This document shows, one piece after another, positions 2,357 to 8,443 of a stretch of DNA of 8,443 nucleotides. The stretch is from an uncultured Oscillospiraceae bacterium. GTDB lineage: Bacteria > Bacillota > Clostridia > Oscillospirales > Acutalibacteraceae. Location: NCBI GenBank assembly GCA_905198295.1, contig CAJKBW010000114.1:1-8443 (forward strand), written 5' to 3'. A program made the translations under genes and the position numbers. Under the pieces are notes generated by a model. That model did no database searches. It worked only from the letters and a program-made list of their open reading frames with translations, and was not told the origin of the DNA. Numbering within the stretch: the first letter of the stretch is position 1; each line of letters starts with the position of its first letter.

Positions 2357-5035
2357 GTGACGTCTATCACGGACAGACAAAACGGGTTGAATCCCGTGGA
2401 AGTGGAAGCATCCCGCCGGGAAAACGGTGCCAACACGCTGACCCGCCGCAAAAAGCGGGGATTTTTCCGGCAGTTTTTGTCCAGCTTCGGCGACCCGATC
2501 ATTAAAGTGCTGCTCGCAGCGCTGGCGGTGAACGTGATCTTCCTGTTCCGCCATTTTGACTGGTTTGAATCGCTGGGCATCGCTATCGCTATTTTTCTGG
2601 CTACCTTTGTATCCACGCTGTCGGAATACGGCAGCGAATCCGCCTTTGCCAAACTGCAGGAGGATGCCGGGAAAATCCAGTGCCGGGTGCGGCGCAGCGG
2701 GATGATCGTCTCGCTGCCGATCGGGGATATCGTGGTGGGCGATATCGTGCTTTTGCAGGCGGGGGAGCGCATCCCGGCGGATGGCATCCTGCTGTCCGGC
2801 CGCCTCGGCGTGGATCAGTCCGCCCTCAATGGGGAAAGCGCGGAAGCCGCCAAATCCCCCGGTGGGGATACGCTCGGCGATCCGATGTCCGGGCATTCGC
2901 TGTTCCGCGGCACCATCGTCTGCTCGGGGGATGGGGAAATGCTGGTCACGCGGGTCGGTGACAGCACCTTTTACGGCAGCCTGGCGCAGGAGGTGCAGGA
3001 AGAGACCCGCGAAAGCCCCCTCAAGCTGCGGCTGAGCGGACTGGCCAAAACCCTCAGCCATATCGGCTATGCTGCTGCGATTCTGGTGGCGGTTGCCGAC
3101 CTGTTTCACTCCTTTTGTCTGGATAAGGGTATGCAGTGGGCGCAGATTGCTGCCCAGTTCGGGGATCCCGCGGCGGTGGTCGAACAGGTGCTCCATGCGC
3201 TGACGCTGGCCATCACGGTAGTGGTGGTCGCCGTGCCGGAAGGCCTGCCGATGATGATTACGGTGGTGCTGTCCTCGAATATGCGCCGCATGCTCCGGGA
3301 TCATGTGCTCGTGCGCAAGCTGGTGGGGATCGAAACCTCCGGCAGCCTGAATATCCTGTTCACCGACAAAACCGGCACCCTCACCAAGGGAAAGCTGGAG
3401 GTCAGCCGGTTCATTTCCGGCGATGGGACGGAATACCGCAAGCCGTCCGAGCTGAAACGGCATAAGGCATTGTGGGAGCTGGTGGAGTGCAGCGGCGTGT
3501 GTAATTCCGACAGCCAGATTTCCGGCAAAAAGGCGATCGGCGGCAACGCGACCGACCGGGCGCTGCTCGAATTTGTGCTCCCGGCGTCCAGAAAGAGCTG
3601 GCCGGCGGTGCTGTCGCATGTGCCGTTTGACAGTGCGCGGAAATTTTCTGCCGTCACACTGCGCGGTGGCAGCGGAAACGGGCTGTTTAAACGGGAAAAA
3701 CTGGTGCTGGTCAAGGGGGCGCCGGAAAAGCTGCTTTCTGCCTGTACGCGGTATCTTGATGAAAACGGCGAGGTTTGTCCCCTCGCTTCCCGGCAGGGGC
3801 TGGAGAGCCATTGGAAAGAGCTGACCCGCAGCGCCATGCGGGTGCTCGCCCTGGCGGTGTCTGATGAGGATGTGGATGAGCGCGGCGATTTCTCCCGCCT
3901 GATTCTGATCGGGCTGGTGGGCATCCGGGACGAGGTACGCGAGGAAGCGCGGGCCGCCGTCCGGCAGGTACATAACGCCGGTATTCAGGTGGTGATGATT
4001 ACCGGCGATAATAAGGATACCGCCGCCGCCATTGCGCGGGAGGCAGGGCTGCTCAGCGAGAAGGGACGGCACAGCGGCGCGGTTATCACCAGCGCCGAGC
4101 TTGCAGCGATGAGCGATGACGAGGTGAAGGCGCTGCTGCCGAAGCTGCGGGTGGTCGCGCGGGCCCTGCCGTCGGATAAGAGCCGGCTTGTGCAGCTTGC
4201 CCAGTCGATGGGACTGGTCGCCGGCATGACCGGGGACGGCATCAATGACGCTCCCGCCCTCAAAAAAGCCGATGTGGGCTTTGCGATGGGCAGCGGCACC
4301 GAGGTGGCCAAGGAGGCCGGCGATATCGTGATTCTCAACGATAATTTTGCCTCCATCGCCCGTGCGATCCTGTACGGCCGCACCATCTTCAAGAGCATCC
4401 GGAAATTCATCATCTTCCAGCTCACAATGAACCTGTGCGCGGTAGGCGTTTCCATCATCGGGCCGTTCATCGGCATCGATACGCCGGTGACGGTGGTGCA
4501 GATGCTGTGGATCAACATCATTATGGATACGCTGGCCGGTCTGGCGTTCGCCGGGGAACCGCCGCTCGAGGAATATATGAGCGAACCGCCGAAAAGGCGG
4601 GATGAGCCGATCATCAACCGGTATATGTTCAGCCAGATCCTGTGCATGGGGCTGTTCACCGTGGTGCTGTGCATCCTGTTCCTGAAACTGCCGGTCGTGC
4701 GACCGCTGTTCCGGTATGCCAACGATTACATCTACCTGATGACCGCCTTTTTTGCCTTATTTATTTTCTGCGGCATTTTCAACAGCTTCAGCGCCCGCAC
4801 CCATCGCCTCAACCTTTTCGCCCATCTGCATAAAAATCCGGCCTTTGCCTTTATTATGGCGCTGGTTGCGGTGGTGCAGCTGCTGCTGATTTATTTCGGC
4901 GGCACCCTGTTCCGTACCGCCGGACTGACCCTGCCGGAGCTGCGCACGGTGCTGCTGATTGCGTTCCTGGTGGTGCCCGCGGACGCCATACGCAAGCTGG
5001 TGCTGCGTTTGGCTGGCCGGAAAGGGACGTTGTAA
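2357..5035 (+). CDS. PMCA-type calcium-translocating P-type ATPase (892 aa)
   Basis: This integral membrane pump exports Ca2+ from the cytoplasm using ATP. All P-type landmarks are present, numbered from the chosen start: NGES loop of the actuator domain (158-161), membrane helix M4 with VPEGLP (293-298), phosphorylated D337 in DKTGTLT, nucleotide-binding KGAPE (453-457), TGDN (549-552) and GDGIND (626-631). QLTMN in M5 with a following alanine, and NIIMD (720-724) in M6, point to the IIB (PMCA) type, which is thought to move one Ca2+ per cycle, rather than the SERCA-like type. The N terminus matches family proteins (GLNPVEVEASR, then QFLSSFGDPIIKVLLAAL). I chose the GTG at 2357, after AAGGAGTGAGG, over an in-frame TTG at 2297 that has no ribosome site. 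No clear -35/-10 pair was found; a TATAGT at 2315-2320 is the only candidate. No terminator follows, so read-through into the channel gene is likely. The oddity is NGES instead of the usual TGES. Confidence 0.95.
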   Translation: MTSITDRQNGLNPVEVEASRRENGANTLTRRKKRGFFRQFLSSFGDPIIKVLLAALAVNVIFLFRHFDWFESLGIAIAIFLATFVSTLSEYGSESAFAKLQEDAGKIQCRVRRSGMIVSLPIGDIVVGDIVLLQAGERIPADGILLSGRLGVDQSALNGESAEAAKSPGGDTLGDPMSGHSLFRGTIVCSGDGEMLVTRVGDSTFYGSLAQEVQEETRESPLKLRLSGLAKTLSHIGYAAAILVAVADLFHSFCLDKGMQWAQIAAQFGDPAAVVEQVLHALTLAITVVVVAVPEGLPMMITVVLSSNMRRMLRDHVLVRKLVGIETSGSLNILFTDKTGTLTKGKLEVSRFISGDGTEYRKPSELKRHKALWELVECSGVCNSDSQISGKKAIGGNATDRALLEFVLPASRKSWPAVLSHVPFDSARKFSAVTLRGGSGNGLFKREKLVLVKGAPEKLLSACTRYLDENGEVCPLASRQGLESHWKELTRSAMRVLALAVSDEDVDERGDFSRLILIGLVGIRDEVREEARAAVRQVHNAGIQVVMITGDNKDTAAAIAREAGLLSEKGRHSGAVITSAELAAMSDDEVKALLPKLRVVARALPSDKSRLVQLAQSMGLVAGMTGDGINDAPALKKADVGFAMGSGTEVAKEAGDIVILNDNFASIARAILYGRTIFKSIRKFIIFQLTMNLCAVGVSIIGPFIGIDTPVTVVQMLWINIIMDTLAGLAFAGEPPLEEYMSEPPKRRDEPIINRYMFSQILCMGLFTVVLCILFLKLPVVRPLFRYANDYIYLMTAFFALFIFCGIFNSFSARTHRLNLFAHLHKNPAFAFIMALVAVVQLLLIYFGGTLFRTAGLTLPELRTVLLIAFLVVPADAIRKLVLRLAGRKGTL

Positions 5036-5045
5036 GAATTAGTCG

Positions 5046-5074
5046 TTGACATCACCGCCTCTCCGGCCTAAAAT
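5046..5074 (+). promoter_or_regulatory. Sigma-A promoter of the MscS-type channel gene
   Basis: TTGACA (5046-5051), a 17-bp spacer and TAAAAT (5069-5074, 5 of 6 to consensus) lie just after the ATPase stop codon. The start is expected near 5081. The channel gene can therefore be expressed independently, in addition to any read-through from the ATPase. Confidence 0.78.
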
Positions 5075-5112
5075 AAAAAAGGAAGCTTTGGCAAAGAAAG
5101 GAATGGTTTGAA

Positions 5113-5940
5113 GTGGATATCGGAGAGGTCCTCAGTCACGCACTGTCGGTGGTTCTGACGTTTCTTCCCAAGCTGCTGTTTGCTCTGCTGATTCTTGTGG
5201 CGGGCTACATCCTCACGAAAGTCATCGTGCGGCCGATACGGGCGGTTCTGAAGCGTTCCCGTGTGCCGGTGGATGAGGTGGCGGCAAAATACATCCTGCG
5301 CATTGTCAACATCATCATCTGGGCGCTGGCCATCGTTATGGCGCTGGATAAGATTGGTGCGCCGGTGACCAGCCTGCTGACCGTGGTGGCGGCTGTCGGT
5401 GCGGCGGTTGCCCTGGCGGTAAAGGATAATCTGGCCAGTCTGGCATCCGGTATTGTCCTGCTGTTTTCCCGGCCGTTCAAAGCGGGAGATTTTATCGATG
5501 TGGACGGCGTATCCGGTACCATCACCGAGATCGAGATGATGCATACGTATCTGAACACGGTCGATAATACCCGTATTGCGGTGCCCAACGCAAAAATGAT
5601 GAGTGCAACCATCCGCAACTTCTCCGCTATGGAAACCCGTCGGCTGGATCTGGTGTATTCGGTCGGCTATGAGTGCGATATCGACCAGGTCAAGAAGGTG
5701 CTGCTTGACTTGGCACAGAACCATAATCTGGTGCTGCGTGAACCGGCCGAGCCGTGTGTGCTGCTCAAGGAATACGCGGATTCCTCGATTAACTTCACGC
5801 TTCGGATGTGGTGCCTGAATGCGGATTACTGGACCCTTACCTTTGACATGAATGAGAAGGTCAAAAAAGCATTTGATGAAAACGGCATCTCCATTCCGTT
5901 CCCGCAGATGGATGTTCACATGCATACACAAGCCGAATAA
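5113..5940 (+). CDS. Small-conductance mechanosensitive channel, MscS family (275 aa)
   Basis: The protein should form a homoheptameric channel of the cytoplasmic membrane that opens under tension and releases solutes after osmotic downshock. Three membrane segments are visible at about 15-40, 60-80 and 87-115. The third is the glycine/alanine-rich pore helix (VAAVGAAVALAVKDNLASLASG), followed by the conserved SRPFKAGDFIDVDG.SGTITEI beta domain, and then the NTRIAVPNAKMM segment and a C-terminal alpha/beta domain. At 275 aa it is close to the usual 270-290 of the short, three-helix class, with no extra N-terminal helices or sensor domains. The start is GTG at 5113, after AAAGGAA about 9 nt upstream. 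It has its own promoter (5046-5074), lies 77 bp after the Ca2+ ATPase in the same direction, and ends at a strong terminator. I do not give mscS as symbol because several paralogues are common. Confidence 0.94.
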   Translation: MDIGEVLSHALSVVLTFLPKLLFALLILVAGYILTKVIVRPIRAVLKRSRVPVDEVAAKYILRIVNIIIWALAIVMALDKIGAPVTSLLTVVAAVGAAVALAVKDNLASLASGIVLLFSRPFKAGDFIDVDGVSGTITEIEMMHTYLNTVDNTRIAVPNAKMMSATIRNFSAMETRRLDLVYSVGYECDIDQVKKVLLDLAQNHNLVLREPAEPCVLLKEYADSSINFTLRMWCLNADYWTLTFDMNEKVKKAFDENGISIPFPQMDVHMHTQAE

Positions 5941-5947
5941 CGGCAGC

Positions 5948-5984
5948 AAAAACACCCGGAAGCCAAAGCTTCCGGGTGTTTTTT
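5948..5984. terminator. Bidirectional terminator between channel and MFS genes
   Basis: ACACCCGGAAGC (5952-5963) pairs perfectly with 5968-5979 around a CAAA loop, flanked by A5 and T runs (5979-5984). It ends the rightward channel transcript directly after its stop and the leftward MFS transcript about 70 bp after its stop. Confidence 0.92.
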
Positions 5985-6051
5985 CATGCGTCGAAAATGA
6001 ACCGTGCAAAATGAGTTTTCACGGCAGAGATAAGCCTGAGTATGGGGTAGT

Positions 6052-7311
6052 TTATTCCACACTTTGTTCCGGCTGTTTCGCGCGTCCCAGCTGCCGGCGC
6101 ATGTAGAGAATGCCGAACAGCATTATGAGCGGGAAAACGATCGCGGCGAGCAGGCCGATCTTCAGTCCCGCCTGAGCGGGATCGTTGCCCATGCCGGCCC
6201 CCCAGTTCACAATGGCGGACGAATTCTGGGCGGCGTCGGAGACCAGACCGGTGAGCCAGGGCCCCGCGGAGCAGCCCAGATCCCCGCACAGGGCGAGGAT
6301 GGCGAACATTGCGGTGCCGCCGGTCGGGTAGCCGGCGGAGGACAGGCTGAGCATGCCGGGCCACATCAGGCTGACCGACAGCCCGCACAGAGCGCAGCCG
6401 AGCAGAGCAACGGCCGGAATCGGAACCAGCGCCGTGAGAAGATAGGAAACGATGCATAAGACGGCAGAAGCCGAAAGCGCTTTCTGCAGGTTAAGCTTCT
6501 GCCCGCGGGTGCCATACAGGGTGCGGCCGATGCCCATCATCACCGCAAAGATGCACGGACCAAGCAGATCGCCGAGCACTTTCGAGATGCCCAGCCCTGT
6601 TTCCACAAAGAGCGACGCCCACTGCGACATGGCCTGTTCGGCAGCACCGGAGCATACCATCAGCAGCATCGCCACCACAAAAATACGGGAGGTCAGCAGC
6701 TTTTTCAGCGGAATCCGATGCGCCTCTTCCACCGGAGGAATCAGCGGAACCCGCAGGAAGTAGAACAGGTTGGCGGCCGGCAGAATGGCCCAGAGCATCG
6801 GCAGGAGAAACCACAGGTCATGCCCGATCAGCTGCAGCAGCAGGGTGGACAATGCAACCACCACCACCTGCCCCCAGCTGTAAAACGAGTGAAGCAGGCT
6901 CATTGTCGATGCCTTGGCGTCCCCAGGCAGGGAGTCGACAATCGGGCTGATCAGCACCTCAATGAGTCCGCCGCCGATGGCATACAGAAACACCGCAATC
7001 AGCATCCCGGCATAGGCCGGCATAATGCCCGGCAGTATGCCGAGCAGCAGCAGACCCGCCGCGGAAAAGCCGTGCGCGATCATCACCGACGCCCGATAGC
7101 CGATCCGGTCGACAAATTGGATGGATATGGCGTCCACCGACAGCTGTACCACAAAATTGAACAATACCAGACTGCCGATCATGGTGAACGAAAGACCGTA
7201 GCGGTTCTGAAAAATAACAAACAGCAGCGGGGCAAGATTCACTACCGCCGCTTGGGTCACATAACCGAGGCAGCAGGCACGCAGAGTGCTTTTATAATTG
7301 GACTGCGGCAT
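6052..7311 (-). CDS. Major facilitator superfamily transporter (419 aa)
   Basis: This is a secondary transporter of the cytoplasmic membrane with about 12 predicted hydrophobic segments in two halves, joined by a loop near residue 195-205 (PPVEEAHRIPLKKLL). The N-terminal half has LGYVTQAAVVNLAPLLFVIF in helix 1 and RIGYRASVMIAHGFSAAG, the usual position of the MFS loop 2-3 motif, after helix 2. SLLHSFYSWGQ in helix 5 recalls the H-S-x-Y/W-G pattern of sugar-type MFS proteins such as FucP and its relatives, so a sugar or related small solute is a guess; the substrate cannot be named. The ATG at 7311 has AAGGAG 8 nt upstream and an extended -10 promoter at 7345-7374. It is a single-gene unit, divergent from bioY and convergent with the channel gene. 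Length and ends are normal for the family, with no sign of damage. Confidence 0.9.
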   Translation of the reverse strand: MPQSNYKSTLRACCLGYVTQAAVVNLAPLLFVIFQNRYGLSFTMIGSLVLFNFVVQLSVDAISIQFVDRIGYRASVMIAHGFSAAGLLLLGILPGIMPAYAGMLIAVFLYAIGGGLIEVLISPIVDSLPGDAKASTMSLLHSFYSWGQVVVVALSTLLLQLIGHDLWFLLPMLWAILPAANLFYFLRVPLIPPVEEAHRIPLKKLLTSRIFVVAMLLMVCSGAAEQAMSQWASLFVETGLGISKVLGDLLGPCIFAVMMGIGRTLYGTRGQKLNLQKALSASAVLCIVSYLLTALVPIPAVALLGCALCGLSVSLMWPGMLSLSSAGYPTGGTAMFAILALCGDLGCSAGPWLTGLVSDAAQNSSAIVNWGAGMGNDPAQAGLKIGLLAAIVFPLIMLFGILYMRRQLGRAKQPEQSVE

Positions 7312-7344
7312 AATCCAGTCTCCTTGTTTTCAAAATACGGCTGC

Positions 7345-7374
7345 ATTATAGCATAACCTCAGGGGTACATGCAA
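7345..7374 (-). promoter_or_regulatory. Promoter of the MFS transporter gene
   Basis: The minus strand has an extended -10, TGCTATAAT (hexamer 7350-7345), and a weak -35, TTGCAT (7374-7369), at 18 bp. The TG extension should compensate for the weak -35. It lies about 34 bp before the ATG at 7311 and 43 bp from the BirA operator of bioY. Confidence 0.65.
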
Positions 7375-7416
7375 GGCACGATATCGCCATAATGCTGTCG
7401 ATTTTTGCTCGGCTTA

Positions 7417-7447
7417 TTGTAAACTTTATATTTAAAAAGGTTGACAA
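7417..7447 (+). promoter_or_regulatory. BirA (biotin repressor) operator upstream of bioY
   Basis: TTGTAAAC (7417-7424) and GTTGACAA (7440-7447) form an imperfect inverted repeat, close to the known BirA box TTGTnAACC-N12-15-GGTTnACAA. The right half covers the -35 of the bioY promoter (7441-7446), so a bound BirA dimer would block RNA polymerase. Repression at high biotin is inferred from the well-known BirA mechanism; birA itself is not in the window. Confidence 0.75.
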
Positions 7448-7469
7448 ATGAGGCGCATCCTGCTATGCT
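7441..7469 (+). promoter_or_regulatory. Promoter of bioY
   Basis: A perfect -35 TTGACA (7441-7446), a 17-bp spacer and an extended -10 TGCTATGCT (hexamer TATGCT, 7464-7469). The start is expected near 7476, about 33 nt before the ATG. The overlap with the BirA operator supports both calls. Confidence 0.72.
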
Positions 7470-7508
7470 GGAGCAAGAGAATTTCAGCAGGAAAGGAAGA
7501 CTCGTCTT

Positions 7509-8105
7509 ATGCAGAGTACCTCCAAGCGTTTGTTTCCGCTTATTCTAAGTGCCGTTTTTGCCGCACTGATCGCGGTTGGCGCCTTTATCCGCATTCCGAC
7601 ACCACTGGTTCCGGTGACGATGCAGCTGCTGTTTACCACGCTGGCCGGCCTGCTGCTGGGTGGGCGGTACGGTGCACTGAGTGCGGCACTTTATCTGGTA
7701 CTTGGGCTGGTGGGGGTGCCGATTTTCACAGAGGGCGGAGGCTTCGGCTATGTGTTCAAACCCAGTTTTGGCTATATAATCGGGTTTGTGGCCGGTGCCT
7801 ATGTGACCGGATGGATCGCCAATCGTGTGGAGGCGCCGTCAGTCAAACGTCTGCTGGCGGCGAATTTTGCCGGTATGGCGATTGTGTATGCAGTGGGATT
7901 TGTGTATTATTATCTGCTGTGCAACTATGTCATCCACACACCGGTCGGCCTGTGGCCGCTGTTTTTGTCAGCGGTAGTGATGGTGGCGCCGGGCGACATC
8001 GTCATGAGTATTCTCAGTGCTGTTCTCGCCAAACGGCTGATTCCCATACTGCACAGAATGGGGATCGGTGCTGAGGAAAAAAGAACCGCTGCCCAGCTTA
8101 AGTAA
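7509..8105 (+). CDS. bioY: BioY, biotin-binding S component of an ECF transporter (198 aa)
   Basis: BioY is the membrane substrate-capture protein for biotin uptake. It works with the shared energy-coupling module (EcfA, EcfA' and EcfT), which is not encoded here. About six hydrophobic helices are present. Family hallmarks are AALIAVGAFIRIPTPLVPVTMQ near the N terminus, LLGGRYGALSAALYLVLGLVGVPIF, the glycine-rich TEGGGFGYVFKPSFGYIIGF, and APGDIVMSILSAVLAKRL at the end. The length of 198 aa is normal. The ATG at 7509 has AGGAAAGGAAG about 10 nt upstream. Regulation by BirA is predicted from the operator at 7417-7447. No biotin synthesis genes are adjacent, which fits a cell that relies on salvage, but only a small window is seen. 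The last 8 bp overlap the end of the convergent acyltransferase gene. Confidence 0.94.
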   Translation: MQSTSKRLFPLILSAVFAALIAVGAFIRIPTPLVPVTMQLLFTTLAGLLLGGRYGALSAALYLVLGLVGVPIFTEGGGFGYVFKPSFGYIIGFVAGAYVTGWIANRVEAPSVKRLLAANFAGMAIVYAVGFVYYYLLCNYVIHTPVGLWPLFLSAVVMVAPGDIVMSILSAVLAKRLIPILHRMGIGAEEKRTAAQLK

Positions 8106-8443
8106 GGGATTTGCCGCTCTGGTGCAGCTCGCGGACAAGGCGTTCGCAAATGGACTTGAGAAGCATGGCGCCGAGAACGGAGATAACAGCGATAACCAGA
8201 TTCATTATCAGTTGATACTGGTCGGTAGAGGAAATACAGTGACCGAATTTGATGAGGAGCTTTTCGTGCAGGAGGTAAACCTCCAGCGAGTAACCGCCAA
8301 TCCAGATAAAGAATGCGGATAAAAAGGGAATCCGAAAGCGGGAAAAAAACGCCGAAAGCAGAAAAACAAGGGCGATCGTCAGCGGGCAGTAGGCGTAGCG
8401 AATGATGGTATAGCAGCCGAAAGGATTAGGATGCCGGTACAAC
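8098..8443 (-). CDS. Acyltransferase-3 family membrane protein, C-terminal part only
   Basis: The frame is open up to the right edge of the window, so only the last ~115 residues are seen and the true start lies outside. The visible part has about three hydrophobic segments. The sequence FIWIGGYSLEVYLLHEKLL is the signature of the last conserved segment in integral membrane acyltransferases of the OafA/YrhL (acyltransferase 3) family, which O-acetylate or otherwise acylate surface polysaccharides or lipids. A short charged tail (CERLVRELHQSGKSLT) follows. The donor and acceptor cannot be told. The gene converges on bioY with 8 bp of overlap and no terminator between, so the two messages must be partly antisense to each other. 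Confidence 0.78.
   Translation of the reverse strand, partial: LYRHPNPFGCYTIIRYAYCPLTIALVFLLSAFFSRFRIPFLSAFFIWIGGYSLEVYLLHEKLLIKFGHCISSTDQYQLIMNLVIAVISVLGAMLLKSICERLVRELHQSGKSLT

Noticed and set aside
2129..4072. A 647-codon leftward frame opposite the Ca2+ ATPase
   Set aside because: It is a shadow frame caused by GC-rich codon use in the ATPase. The translation is full of histidine, arginine and glutamine with no recognisable domain, and there is no matching promoter.
5068..6009. A 313-codon leftward frame opposite the mechanosensitive channel gene
   Set aside because: It is antisense to a clearly recognised MscS protein, would run through the bidirectional terminator, and has a histidine-rich, domain-free translation.
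6718..7356. A 212-codon rightward frame opposite the MFS transporter
   Set aside because: It is antisense to a recognised transporter, and its glutamine- and histidine-rich translation has no domain.
7448..8074. A 208-codon frame overlapping bioY in another phase
   Set aside because: The bioY frame has an unmistakable family sequence. The other frame is cysteine- and arginine-rich without a domain and starts inside the promoter.

Overview
The window looks like chromosome from a low-to-mid-GC Firmicute of the Clostridia, probably a gut Oscillospiraceae-like anaerobe. That placement is inferred from the gene content and style: a Hol-Tox/Fst-like micropeptide, XRE regulators, an AbrB protein with a zinc ribbon, a PMCA-type calcium ATPase, BioY with a BirA box, strong AGGAGG-type ribosome sites and near-consensus sigma-A promoters. 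It falls into a small, AT-rich accessory part on the left (about 1-2265) and a GC-richer, ordinary chromosomal part on the right (about 2266-8443).

Left part. Positions 1-430 hold what reads as a complete type I toxin-antitoxin locus. A 29-residue hydrophobic peptide is encoded leftward (279-190) from an extended -10 promoter (407-379). A short antisense RNA of about 88 nt runs rightward from a consensus promoter (81-108) to an intrinsic terminator ending at 202, inside the last codons of the toxin. The toxin's ribosome site is locked in an 8-bp hairpin, and the first 14 nt of its mRNA can pair with its own 3' region, the same region the antisense RNA covers. The toxin promoter segment recurs exactly at 1-55, pointing out of the window, so a further copy of the module probably lies to the left. 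Next come three leftward XRE-family regulators (477-734, 785-1096, 1238-1558). The last two are close paralogues, and each gene is closed by its own terminator that overlaps its stop codon. Divergent from them, a consensus promoter at 1605-1633 drives a rightward pair: an AbrB-type regulator with a four-cysteine zinc ribbon, and a small helical protein of unknown function. That pair ends at a very strong terminator.

Right part. A PMCA-type Ca2+ P-type ATPase (2357-5035) is followed by an MscS-type mechanosensitive channel (5113-5940) with its own promoter. Both are plausible envelope and ion-homeostasis functions. A bidirectional terminator separates them from a convergent MFS transporter (7311-6052). 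Divergent from the transporter is bioY, the biotin-specific S component of an ECF transporter. Its promoter is overlapped by a good BirA operator, so biotin-dependent repression is predicted. The window ends inside the 3' part of a membrane acyltransferase-3 family gene that converges on bioY and overlaps it by 8 bp.

The only candidate for a less described system is the toxin-antitoxin locus with its duplicated promoter. The right part is ordinary. No tRNA, rRNA, CRISPR array, transposase or integrase is visible.
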